A stretch of 39,395 nt of DNA from positions 1-39,395 of the forward strand of contig JAUWPQ010000006.1 in assembly GCA_030611515.1 (NCBI GenBank). Direction: 5' to 3'. Of this stretch, positions 1 to 7,976 are shown piece by piece. A model generated the notes under the pieces. That model worked only from the letters and a program-made list of their open reading frames with translations, had not been told where the DNA came from and did no database searches. The first letter of the stretch is position 1. Every line of letters begins with the position of its first letter. The position numbers and the translations under genes were made by a program. The stretch is from Planctomycetota bacterium (lineage in GTDB: Bacteria > Planctomycetota > Planctomycetia > Pirellulales > Thermoguttaceae).

Positions 1-242
1 CGGTCCGTTTCCAACCGGACGAGTTTTGCCCATTCGTCCAATTTACCCAGCAGGCGTGGAATATCCAGGCTCTCGGCGCCCGGCAGCCCAGTGGCGCAGA
101 GCAGGTTGAGCAGGGCTATATCGGCCCTCTTCAGATCGAACCTGGGACGGTCCAAGAGGTCCGCCAGCGTCGGCGTCTGCTTCTTCGGCACCAGGGCCGT
201 CTGGCGTTGCCGCCTCTTGGATACGCTCTTCGTCCGTGTCAC
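1..242 (-). CDS. N-terminal part of an unrecognised protein running off the left edge
   Basis: Reading the minus strand from a GTG at 242 gives an open frame that is still open at the window edge, about 80 residues. It starts with a basic Lys/Arg/Gln-rich stretch and continues into a helical segment containing FDLKRADIALLNLLCATGLP and then AESLDIPRLLGKLDEWAKLV. An AAGGG lies about 8 nt upstream of the GTG, and an in-frame TAA just before it blocks any longer start. The helical segment reminds me of the N-terminus of transglutaminase-like planctomycete proteins, but that is a weak recollection. A longer frame on the same strand (303 to 43) is a shadow: it is Pro/Gly/Glu-rich and ends inside this gene. 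Confidence 0.6.
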   Translation of the reverse strand, partial: MTRTKSVSKRRQRQTALVPKKQTPTLADLLDRPRFDLKRADIALLNLLCATGLPGAESLDIPRLLGKLDEWAKLVRLETD

Positions 243-524
243 GGGCGACGCCCTTTATCGCAGTGATGCGAGAAATCGCTGCCTTTAGCGAAAATCTTCG
301 CACCGTGAATTACATCATCATTACCGTATGCGTGGTCTGATTACAACACCAAGAATTGAGCCACTACGCCGCAATTGCACTGCCTCTTGGCCGACAGGGG
401 GTTGTCGCGGGCGAACAAATCCCGACCCATCACGATACCCCCCGGCGCGGGGTGCTTTTCGCCGATGGGCATTTCCGCTATGCTATGGATCTGAGTTTCC
501 GATTCACTTGAATGGAGCGGTGTT

Positions 525-1496
525 ATGTCTCACGGAATTCCGATTCTTCTGGGTCAGAACGTGCTTCCCTGGCTGGTTGGCGTAGTGGTGCTGGGCGTCT
601 TCGCCATCATCGTTGTGGTGATCTTGATCAACTACTTCGGCATCTGGATCCGGGCCTACATGTCCAACGCCAACATCAGTCTGCTGAGCCTGATCGGCAT
701 GAGCTTCCGCCGGGTCGACTCGCGGATCATCGTACAGGGCAAGATTATGGCCGTGCAGGCGGGCGTCGGACTGGAAAAACTCACCGGAGTCACCACCCGT
801 CGGCTCGAAGCTCATTTCCTGGCCGGCGGAAACGTGCCGAACGTCATCAAGGCGATCATCGCCGCCCATCGCGCCGACATCGATCTGGACTTCGACCGCG
901 CCGCAGCCATCGACCTGGCCGGTCGCGACGTGCTCGACGCCGTGCAGACCAGCGTCTATCCGAAGGTGATCGATTGCCCCGACCCGAAACGCTCGAAACG
1001 CACCACGCTCAGTGCAATCGCTAAAAACGGCGTCGAGTTGAAGGTCCGCGCACGGGTTACCGTGCGGACCAACCTCGAGCAGTTGATCGGCGGGGCCACC
1101 GAGGAGACGATCATCGCGCGGGTCGGCGAGGGAATCATCACCGCCATCGGCTCCTCGGACAGCCATCTGCAAGTGATGAAGAACCCCGACCGCATTTCCA
1201 CGGCCGTGCTGAAACGCGGACTGGACGCGCAGACCGCCTTCGATATCGTCTCGATCGACATCGCCGACATAGACGTGGGGCAGAACATCGGTGCCCGACT
1301 CCAGGCCGATCAGGCCGAGGCCGACATGCGGGTCGCCCGAGCGAAGGCCGAAGAGCGCCGCGCGTTGGCCACCGCCCGCGAGCAAGAGATGAAGGCCGAA
1401 GTCGCCCGCAACCGCGCCCAGGTCGTTTTGGCCGAGGCCGAAGTGCCGCTGGCCATGGCAAACGCCTTCCGCGAGGGCAATCTGGTCGTTCGATGA
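525..1496 (+). CDS. floA: FloA, flotillin-like membrane scaffold protein
   Basis: The 323-residue product matches the FloA (YqfA, former UPF0365) family in length and layout. Residues about 10-38 form one strongly hydrophobic membrane anchor, followed by the SPFH-type region with the signature around [19 protein letters not shown], and a C-terminal Ala/Glu-rich coiled coil (about 270-310) rich in [10 protein letters not shown]-like steps. Family knowledge: FloA forms oligomeric assemblies in membrane microdomains and affects membrane fluidity and signalling. The ATG has a GGAG about 7 nt upstream. In many bacteria floA follows an NfeD gene; none is present here, so it appears to stand alone. 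The stop is followed at once by a purine-rich foldback repeat. Confidence 0.95.
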   Translation: MSHGIPILLGQNVLPWLVGVVVLGVFAIIVVVILINYFGIWIRAYMSNANISLLSLIGMSFRRVDSRIIVQGKIMAVQAGVGLEKLTGVTTRRLEAHFLAGGNVPNVIKAIIAAHRADIDLDFDRAAAIDLAGRDVLDAVQTSVYPKVIDCPDPKRSKRTTLSAIAKNGVELKVRARVTVRTNLEQLIGGATEETIIARVGEGIITAIGSSDSHLQVMKNPDRISTAVLKRGLDAQTAFDIVSIDIADIDVGQNIGARLQADQAEADMRVARAKAEERRALATAREQEMKAEVARNRAQVVLAEAEVPLAMANAFREGNLVVR

Positions 1497-1512
1497 CGCG
1501 GTGGAGTCAAGT

Positions 1513-1616
1513 GAGGAAGAGTATATAGAGGAGCGATGAGAGAAGAGAGAAGAGAGACAAGGGGATTGGTTCGCATCCCTCTTCTCTCCTCTCTTTTCTC
1601 TTATCGCTCTTCTTGC
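1513..1616. repeat. Foldback heptamer array, GAGAAGA type
   Basis: The left arm (about 1513-1566) is built of steps such as AGCGATG, AGAGAAG, AGAGAAG, AGAGACA. The right arm (about 1574-1616) is its approximate reverse complement (ATCCCTC, TTCTCTC, CTCTCTT, TTCTCTT, ATCGCTC). A long imperfect hairpin would form in the transcript between floA and the next gene. Confidence 0.85.
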
Positions 1617-1634
1617 ACCTGATATTTCTCCATC

Positions 1635-1690
1635 CACTACCCACTACCCACTACCCACTACCCACTACCCACTACCCACTACCCACTACT
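1635..1690. repeat. Tandem heptamer array, CACTACC x8
   Basis: Eight consecutive 7-bp units, seven of them exactly CACTACC and the last CACTACT. The array ends one base before the ATG of the downstream gene at 1692, replacing the usual place of a ribosome binding site. Confidence 0.97.
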
Positions 1691-1691
1691 T

Positions 1692-3842
1692 ATGTCCATC
1701 GACGCATATTCACTCTGCCCCGGCGGTACCGGAAAGAAAATCAAGTTCTGCTGCAACGATCTGCTTCCCGAGTTGCAGAAGATCGACCGAATGATCGAGG
1801 GCGAACAGTACACGGCCTGCCTGCAATACATCGACCGGCTGATGGAAATGGAGCCGAACCGTGACCGGGCATGCCTGTTGGCGATGAAATGCACGGCGTT
1901 GCGGAGCACGGATCGGCACGAAGACTTGGCAAACACGGTCGCCGACTTCCTGGCGAAACATCCCGACAATCAGATCGCGCTGGCCGAATCGGCGTTTCAG
2001 TCGGTCCAGGGCGACGTTCGCGCGGCGTTCGCTTCGCTGCTACGGGCCATGCGCGTCGCCGGCGGCAGAATCGAACTGCAAACCTATCAGGCGATGGGGA
2101 TGGCGGCGGCGTTCTTGCATCACCGGGGCTTTCCGCTCCCCGCCCGCGCGCTCGTGTTGTTGATGTGCGAGATTTCCAGCAAGGACCATCGGGCACAAGA
2201 GATGCTGCTCGCTTTCAGCCAGGCCCAGGCCGTCCCCTTGCTGTTGCGCGACGATCAGCCGGCCGTTCCCGCCTCCGACGATGCGCCATGGAAGACTCGA
2301 TTCCACGAGGCGCGGGAGCCGTACAGCCGCGGTGATTGGCTCACGGCGGTCGAGCGTTTCGAGGCCCTGGCGGCCGACGTACCCGATTCGTCGGTCGTGT
2401 GGCGCAACCTGGCGACATTCCGCGGCTGGCTGGCCGACAACCCCGGTTGCATCGAGGCGCTGCGCCGCCACTCGGCGCTGCGGGCCGAAGAGGAAAACGG
2501 ACTGGAAGACGCCGCGGAGGCCGAAGCCACCGCAATGTTCCTCACCGACGATCCGCTCGGCGACCAGAAGGAGATGTTGAAAGCCGTTTGGACGGTCAAG
2601 GACGCCGAGCGGGCGCAGGAGGCGTTCCTCTCCTCGCCGCGATGGCAGGCGATCCCCTTCGATCCGGCACAGTTAAGCTCCGCCGACGCGCCTCCGCCGA
2701 AGGGCGCCTTCGTGTTGCGAGACCGACCCAAGCCCGCGTCGGCCGAGGGTTTGAGCCTGGAAACCGTTCCGCGGCTGCTCGGCCAAGCCCTTTTGTTCGG
2801 GCGACAGACCGACCGCGAGGCCCGATTGGAGGTGATGGGCGTGGCGGCCGACGAACTGCCGGCCGTCGCCGCGATGATCGCCGATACGGCCGGCGACGCC
2901 GTCGAGCCGGAACCGAAACGAGAAACGATCGGCAATGTGTCGGCCAGTCGAAGGCTGCTGCGTGCCCCTTGGGATCCGCCCAACGACGCCACGTCCGACC
3001 AACTCGACGCAATGATGGTTCAGTACGTCCGCGAGGCCGTTCTCGACCGGTGGCCGGACCTGAAGCTGGGTGTGCTCGACGGCCGCTCGCCGCGCCAGGC
3101 GGCCGACGATCCGGCCTGCCGCGCGCGGCTGCTGGGCGCAATCATGGTGCTCGAACATTGGGCGGAGCAAATGCCCGGCGAAATCGACTTCAACGAACTT
3201 CGCACACGGCTCGGCCTGCCGACGCTCGATCCAATCGATCCGCAAAAGCTGCCGGTGGAGAAAATATCGGCAGTGCGGCTCGCGCGAATGATGGTCGAGC
3301 CGCTCTCCGACGACGATCTGCTGGAAGTATTTCATCACGCCCAGGAGTTTGCCGTTCGGCCGGCGTTGCGGAAGTTTGCCAGGGCGATAATCGATCGGCC
3401 CAGCCTCGCCGAATCGAAAGACCGGGAAGATGCTTTTGTCACGATGGCCCAGACGGAAGAGGACTTCGATCGCGCGATCGAGTACGTCGATCGAGGGCGG
3501 CGCGCCGCCGAAGCGGCGGGCAAGTCGGACGTTATGTGGGACTTGATGGAGCTTTCGTTCAACTTCGCCCGACGCAACGGTCGGGAAGCCGCCAGGCTAA
3601 TTGAACACATCCAGCGCAAACATGGTGAAGAGCCGGGCGTGGGCGAAGCGCTTACCCGAATTATGATCGACGTCGGCTTGTTGCGACCCGACGGCACTCC
3701 GGCGATGGATCCCGACGCGATGGAGCCGGCGATGGCCGCGGCCAATGCGTCGCCGGAGTCCGAGCCGGCCGAGCTTTGGACCCCCGACTCCGACCAGCCC
3801 GGCGGCGGCGGCGGAAAGCTCTGGACGCCGGGGCAGGAATAG
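1692..3842 (+). CDS. Large helical-repeat protein with an N-terminal SEC-C-like motif
   Basis: A 716-residue protein. Residues 9-21 read CPGGTGKKIKFCC, clearly related to the zinc-binding SEC-C motif (CPCGSGKKYKKCC) found at the end of SecA and in many stand-alone proteins, but with Gly in place of the second Cys and at the very N-terminus. The rest is acidic, alpha-helical and Ala/Leu-rich with TPR-like spacing (for example WLTAVERFEALAADVPDSSVVWRNLA near residue 220 and MAQTEEDFDRAIEYVDRGRR near 580). The tail ends with a Gly-rich GGGGG stretch. No enzyme motif was seen, and a scaffold or protein-protein role is only inference. The start follows the CACTACC array without a visible Shine-Dalgarno sequence. 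Confidence 0.85.
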   Translation: MSIDAYSLCPGGTGKKIKFCCNDLLPELQKIDRMIEGEQYTACLQYIDRLMEMEPNRDRACLLAMKCTALRSTDRHEDLANTVADFLAKHPDNQIALAESAFQSVQGDVRAAFASLLRAMRVAGGRIELQTYQAMGMAAAFLHHRGFPLPARALVLLMCEISSKDHRAQEMLLAFSQAQAVPLLLRDDQPAVPASDDAPWKTRFHEAREPYSRGDWLTAVERFEALAADVPDSSVVWRNLATFRGWLADNPGCIEALRRHSALRAEEENGLEDAAEAEATAMFLTDDPLGDQKEMLKAVWTVKDAERAQEAFLSSPRWQAIPFDPAQLSSADAPPPKGAFVLRDRPKPASAEGLSLETVPRLLGQALLFGRQTDREARLEVMGVAADELPAVAAMIADTAGDAVEPEPKRETIGNVSASRRLLRAPWDPPNDATSDQLDAMMVQYVREAVLDRWPDLKLGVLDGRSPRQAADDPACRARLLGAIMVLEHWAEQMPGEIDFNELRTRLGLPTLDPIDPQKLPVEKISAVRLARMMVEPLSDDDLLEVFHHAQEFAVRPALRKFARAIIDRPSLAESKDREDAFVTMAQTEEDFDRAIEYVDRGRRAAEAAGKSDVMWDLMELSFNFARRNGREAARLIEHIQRKHGEEPGVGEALTRIMIDVGLLRPDGTPAMDPDAMEPAMAAANASPESEPAELWTPDSDQPGGGGGKLWTPGQE

Positions 3843-4002
3843 CCGCCGGCTAGAGAAACAGGCCAATTCAAGGGATCCCAACTCATATTCGATTCGATAC
3901 AATCGGGCCACAATTGCGACCACCGGTTGCCGAAGCTATACTAGGGGGACATAAAATAGGGTGTGGCGGACTAGATTTGGCCACCTTCTGGCGGTATAAT
4001 TC

Positions 4003-4746
4003 ATGGCATTGGATACCCTTGAAATGGTGAACTGGCGGCAGTTTACGCTCGATTCCGTGCAGGCGGCGATGTTCACGCCCGACCATTCGACATTCGTCGG
4101 CGGCCGGGTCGTGGCCACTATCCTGCGTCAATTCGGGGAGCAATTCAATGGGGAAATGCAGGTTCTTCCTCCTTTGCCAGATGTGCCTCCTGAAGTCCCT
4201 CGGGTTGTGCTGCAGAGCAGTGATAAGTCCAAAATGGTACAAGCTGGTCCGGCGCGATTCAATTTCATCTGGAATCGAACCGATTCAGACATCCAAGTGA
4301 CGCTGGATCAAGTACTCCCTCAGTGCATCGAGGTGTTGGAATATTATGTGCGCGAGACTCGTACGCCCGTTGGGCGACTCGGTCTGGTCGTGCAGCGGTC
4401 CTGTCCAGACGAAAGCCCGGCGCAGACCTTGATACGTCGATTCTGCACGCAGGAGAGTCAGCGTGAACCCTTCAATCGATCGGCAACCTTCGAGATTCAT
4501 AACCACAAGGAATACTCGCCTGCTCACGAAGGTGTGGAATACAAAATTAACAGTTGGGTGCGGTGTCAATGTGGCATTATCGAGTCGGATAACCGTTCCG
4601 CTATCATGGTGATACAAGACTTGAACACGTTGGCTGCCGACGTTGAGCAGCGTCGGTTCGATGTCGAAAAGATACATTCTTTCTTTTCAATGGCGTCTGA
4701 TGAGGCCGAAACGATTAATAAGAAGTACTTTCCAGAGCGAGAATGA
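4003..4746 (+). CDS. Unknown protein, possibly TIGR04255-like; first gene of a three-gene cassette
   Basis: The 247-residue product has no signal peptide or membrane segment. The central part (VPPEVPRVVLQSSDKS, then AGPARFNFIW) and the length resemble the sporadically distributed TIGR04255 family, but this is a tentative match from memory. The start is ambiguous: a TATAAT-like box at 3995-4000 ends only two bases before the first ATG (4003). If that box is a real -10, translation would start at the in-frame ATG at 4024. The gene overlaps the next one by ATGA at 4743-4746, so the two are translationally coupled. Base composition is visibly AT-richer than the flanking genes, which suggests horizontal acquisition. 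Function unknown. Confidence 0.8.
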   Translation: MALDTLEMVNWRQFTLDSVQAAMFTPDHSTFVGGRVVATILRQFGEQFNGEMQVLPPLPDVPPEVPRVVLQSSDKSKMVQAGPARFNFIWNRTDSDIQVTLDQVLPQCIEVLEYYVRETRTPVGRLGLVVQRSCPDESPAQTLIRRFCTQESQREPFNRSATFEIHNHKEYSPAHEGVEYKINSWVRCQCGIIESDNRSAIMVIQDLNTLAADVEQRRFDVEKIHSFFSMASDEAETINKKYFPERE

Positions 4747-5261
4747 CCATGCCGCCGGTAATTGATGAACGCTCGGTGTACCAACCAAACAAGGCAGAAC
4801 TTCAACCGGAATGGGCGTGTGCGTTGAGGGCCCACGGTGGAGACCCTCGCATAACGCCAGATCCGGTTTCCCCCGAACGATTACGGATCGCGGACGCTGA
4901 AATCTCCTACCTTTCGCCAATCATACGGCAACTTGTTGAACTGTGGAATGGGCCGGAGTCCGACGAGTACGGTGTCTTACGACCCACGCAAGACGCCTTT
5001 GAAAAGGCGATCAGTATTTTGGTCGATGCAGCGATCGACGCCGCCCCCCGCCAGATTCCACGGGGTTGCGTTTCAACGGATTCCGAGGGCGGCGTGCGAA
5101 TCGAATGGGTGCGAGAAACGTCAAGCGTGCATCTGGTCGTTCCAGCGACAAACAGCAGCGAGTCCTATGTCTATCACGAGGTTGACAACAGCTACGCGAC
5201 GGAAGATGCAACGCCGAAGGGCCTCTCCAATTGGCTAAAACTGATCGCCGATGGACCGTGA
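4743..5261 (+). CDS. Unknown protein, second gene of the cassette
   Basis: A 172-residue soluble protein whose ATG overlaps the stop of the preceding gene. The C-terminal half contains a compact beta-rich segment (GGVRIEWVRETSSVHLVV, then YVYHEVDNSY) and ends in LSNWLKLI. I have the impression that this segment recurs in small bacterial proteins of unknown function, but I cannot name the family. The coupling with the gene upstream and the short gap (22 nt) to the next gene argue that all three products act together. No catalytic motif is visible. Alternatives are an immunity, antitoxin or chaperone-like partner; the sequence does not decide. Confidence 0.8.
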   Translation: MTMPPVIDERSVYQPNKAELQPEWACALRAHGGDPRITPDPVSPERLRIADAEISYLSPIIRQLVELWNGPESDEYGVLRPTQDAFEKAISILVDAAIDAAPRQIPRGCVSTDSEGGVRIEWVRETSSVHLVVPATNSSESYVYHEVDNSYATEDATPKGLSNWLKLIADGP

Positions 5262-5283
5262 ATCTCGTCCCACATAGCACAAG

Positions 5284-5652
5284 ATGAATCCACTACCTTG
5301 TTCGGCGATCTTGTATCGGGCCATGGCTCGCAAGAATTGGATCAACAGGCAGTCGAATGGAGTCTTGCCGACCGCGTTCAAGCTTCGCCCGCAAGAACAG
5401 GGTCTTTCCGTTGACATTGACTCGCCCCGTTCGTGTCATAATGCTCTAAACAAGTGCTTTGGGGTTGTATCGCTTCATGTCGGGCAAGTGCGCGACGAAG
5501 AATTGGATGTCGTTGTGGACGAGGCACCACATGCAGATATCACCGGCCTGCCTCACGAGGTGGAAAACAGGACCGAATCGGAACGTCTCGCAAGCCAATT
5601 GGCGAAGCAGTCGCGCATCGTCCCTCCCGACCGATACCTGGACTCGGTGTAG
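5284..5652 (+). CDS. Unknown small protein, third gene of the cassette
   Basis: A 122-residue protein. Its core reads GLSVDIDSP, then LNKCFGVVSLHVGQVRDEEL, then DVVVDEAPHADITGLPHEVE, and ends with LASQLAKQSRIV. The pattern of conserved-looking His, Asp and Cys residues (KCFGVVSLHVG, APHADITGLP) suggests a real folded domain, and I believe I have seen it as an uncharacterised conserved protein. The start at 5284 lies 22 nt after the previous stop with no strong ribosome binding site. The gene faces the SDR gene end to end: the gap to its stop is 45 nt and no clear terminator is visible. Function unknown. Confidence 0.75.
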   Translation: MNPLPCSAILYRAMARKNWINRQSNGVLPTAFKLRPQEQGLSVDIDSPRSCHNALNKCFGVVSLHVGQVRDEELDVVVDEAPHADITGLPHEVENRTESERLASQLAKQSRIVPPDRYLDSV

Positions 5653-5697
5653 ATCGAGTTTTGTTAAGCAATGAAGATTCCTGCTCCTTATTACTCT

Positions 5698-6504
5698 CTA
5701 CCCGCTCTTCTTCCTCACGATCCAGTCGCCGAGCATCGGCCAAAGCGAGGAAACGGCGAAGAGGATTCGGGCACGGGCGGGAATAACCAGTTCCGGCTTT
5801 CGGCATTGGCACGCACGAAGGATGCCCGCGGCGAGTTTTTCCGGTGCGATGGTTTTCAGGCGGACGCCGGCGCCCGGTGTCCGGGCATTCTCGGGGACGC
5901 CTTCGACGCCCTCCAGCGGATAGAGCCGCGGTGAATCGCGCCGGATCGGACCCGGACAGACCAGCAGCACATGCAGACCCCGCGGGCCAAGCTCCAGCCG
6001 AAGTTGCTGCGAGTAGGCCGCCACGGCAAACTTGGTGGCCGGATAAGCGCCCACCCATCGGGCAGCGGATTTCGACGCCAGCGAGCCGATGTTGACCACG
6101 TGGCCGCGATGTTCGAGCAGGTGTGGGACCGCCGCTCGGGTGCAGCGCACCAATGCGATCAGGTTCAGCTCCATCAAGTCCCGGAATTGCTCCGGCGTGG
6201 TGTCGAGTACTCCGCCGCGCATCGAGCGGCCGGCGTTGTTCACCAGCACGTCGAGCCGGCCGAAACGTTCCAACGTTTGGCAAAACAGCCGGTCAACGTC
6301 TTCCTGCCGGGTGATGTCGGCCGTGATACCCAACACCTGACGGCCGTTGGCCTGCATCTCGGCGGCGGCTTGTTCGACCTGCGGTTGTTCCAAGCCGACC
6401 AGCGCGACCTTCGCCCCCTCGGCGGCGAACGCCTCGGCGATCACTCGCCCCAGGCCGCTTGAGCCGCCGGTGACCAAAACTACTTTTTCCTGCCAAAAGC
6501 TCAT
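5698..6504 (-). CDS. Short-chain dehydrogenase/reductase (SDR family)
   Basis: A classical SDR of 268 residues: the nucleotide-binding TGGSSGLG lies at 12-19, NNAG at 89-92, the catalytic Ser near 141 and YPATK with Tyr154 and Lys158. It should bind NAD(P)H and oxidise or reduce an alcohol/ketone; the substrate cannot be told. The last 30 residues are hydrophobic and basic (ILFAVSSLWPML, then VRKKSG), perhaps touching the membrane, as in SDRs close to the DltE/SDR7 group. I chose the ATG at 6504 because the glycine motif then sits at its normal distance; the frame extends 25 codons further upstream, but that part is Cys/Pro-rich and unlike SDRs. It lies 71 nt downstream of the Gfo/Idh/MocA gene on the same strand and may be co-transcribed. 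Confidence 0.93.
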   Translation of the reverse strand: MSFWQEKVVLVTGGSSGLGRVIAEAFAAEGAKVALVGLEQPQVEQAAAEMQANGRQVLGITADITRQEDVDRLFCQTLERFGRLDVLVNNAGRSMRGGVLDTTPEQFRDLMELNLIALVRCTRAAVPHLLEHRGHVVNIGSLASKSAARWVGAYPATKFAVAAYSQQLRLELGPRGLHVLLVCPGPIRRDSPRLYPLEGVEGVPENARTPGAGVRLKTIAPEKLAAGILRACQCRKPELVIPARARILFAVSSLWPMLGDWIVRKKSG

Positions 6505-6575
6505 GCCGATAGGATAGCCCGGCAACAAATGCAGGACCAGGGGGCAAAGGGGACAATCGGGCATGAACGCCGAAC

Positions 6576-7928
6576 TCACGCCTTGATCGCGTACGGCTCA
6601 CGCTGTTTGCGGTGGGTCAGTTGGTTGGCCTCGTCGTCGCCGACGAACTCGTACTTCTTTTGGTCCCACTTGACCTTGCGCCCCAGCAGCATGGCGATAT
6701 TTGCCGTATGGCAGGCGTTCACCGAGTTGCAGTGTGTGAACACGTCGGAGATGGGCAGCGAGCGGTCCTTGAGGCAGTCGAAGAAATTGGCCATGTGGCC
6801 GTGGAACGGCTTGCCGCGGTAGAGCTTGGCCACTTCCTCGTCGAGCCACTGCTTGTCGGCGGGATTCTTCTTCAACTTCTCAACGAACTGCCCGCGGATG
6901 TAGCGGCGGTTGACGGCCAAATGGCCCTTCTCGCCCGCGATGAACAGGTCGTTGCCCTTGCTGTCGAGTTTGAGGACGTTGCCGTTGGGCAAGTTCATTG
7001 TGCAGTCGAACGACGGGGCCGCGTTGTAGCTGTTGGGCAGGTCGCCGACGGGCTTTTTGCCCAACAGGTAGTCGAGCGTCAATTCGCGTCCGAGCGGGAA
7101 CTCGCCCTTGCCCTCGACTTCGACCGGGCCGGTGTTCTCGCCGCCCAGTGCCCAGAGTGCGATGTCTGTATGATGGACTCCCCAATCCGTCACGTTGCCG
7201 CCGGAATAGTCAAACCACCAGCGGAAGGTGTGGCCAATGCGGTTGGGACAAAAGGGGACCGTCGGAGCCTGACCCAACCAGAAGTCCCAGTCCAATTCCT
7301 TCGGCGGGTTCTCGGTGGCGAACGGTCCGCCCGTCAGGCCTTTGCCCACCGAAGCGGTGGCCGTGAGTTTGTCGCCTAGCCGGCCGCTACGGGCAATAAC
7401 CACCGCCTCCAGGAAGGCACCGTGGAACTCGCTCCGCTGTTGTGTGCCGACCTGGAACACCCGGTCCGTATCTTTGGTCACTTGGCAGATAAGCTTGCCT
7501 TCCTCGATCGTCAGCGTCAGCGGTTTCTCGCAGAAGATATCTTTGCCGGCCTGCATTGCCTCGATGGCGATCTTGGTGTGCCAGTGGTCGGGCGTTCCGA
7601 TGATCACGGCCTCCACGTCCTTGCGGTCGAGCACCTTTCGATAGTCTTGATAGACCTTGCAATTGCCGCCCACTTCTTCGGCAAACTTGTCGGCGTTGCC
7701 CAAGTGAACGTCGGCGCAAGCGACCATGTTGCTCAGCCTCGCCGCTTGTTTGCTGATCTCCGAGCCGCGACCGCCTACGCCGATTGCCGCCACGGTGAAC
7801 TTGTCGTTTTTCGACTCCTTGGCCTCGGCCGGGGCGCTGGTGAAGATATAGGGCACTGCCATGCCTGCCGCCGCCATGCCGGCGCCGGTTTTCAGGAAAT
7901 CGCGACGCGTACGCCTGCTCCGATCCAT
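6576..7928 (-). CDS. Tat-exported Gfo/Idh/MocA family oxidoreductase (copy A)
   Basis: The 450-residue product begins with a twin-arginine signal (RRTRRDFLK at 5-13, then a hydrophobic Ala/Gly stretch). A Rossmann fold follows (AAIGVGGRG near 48-55), then TPDHWH, EKPLT at 134-138 and the C-terminal alpha/beta dimerisation domain with YSGGNVTDWGVHH. Family knowledge: these enzymes oxidise or reduce sugars or sugar derivatives with tightly bound NAD(P), and planctomycetes carry many Tat-exported copies, usually linked to polysaccharide breakdown. The start is ATG 7928, which has GGAG 7 nt upstream; the ATG five codons earlier lacks this spacing. Only 48 nt separate it from the similar gene upstream. 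Confidence 0.93.
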   Translation of the reverse strand: MDRSRRTRRDFLKTGAGMAAAGMAVPYIFTSAPAEAKESKNDKFTVAAIGVGGRGSEISKQAARLSNMVACADVHLGNADKFAEEVGGNCKVYQDYRKVLDRKDVEAVIIGTPDHWHTKIAIEAMQAGKDIFCEKPLTLTIEEGKLICQVTKDTDRVFQVGTQQRSEFHGAFLEAVVIARSGRLGDKLTATASVGKGLTGGPFATENPPKELDWDFWLGQAPTVPFCPNRIGHTFRWWFDYSGGNVTDWGVHHTDIALWALGGENTGPVEVEGKGEFPLGRELTLDYLLGKKPVGDLPNSYNAAPSFDCTMNLPNGNVLKLDSKGNDLFIAGEKGHLAVNRRYIRGQFVEKLKKNPADKQWLDEEVAKLYRGKPFHGHMANFFDCLKDRSLPISDVFTHCNSVNACHTANIAMLLGRKVKWDQKKYEFVGDDEANQLTHRKQREPYAIKA

Positions 7929-7976
7929 GCTTAACTCCTTCATAATTCCTGATGGGGTGGTATGGGGCTAAAGAGG

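Noticed and set aside
440-452. Small CCCCG/CGGGG hairpin followed by TGCTTTT
   Set aside because: Only five base pairs with a three-base loop; too weak to call a terminator and no gene ends just before it.
504-1637. A 377-codon minus-strand frame opposite floA
   Set aside because: Rich in His/Asp/Gly as typical for the antisense of GC-rich coding DNA; floA on the other strand is unambiguous.
3995-4000. TATAAT directly before the gene at 4003
   Set aside because: Only two bases from the first ATG, and no -35 at the right distance; kept only as a hint for the later ATG at 4024.
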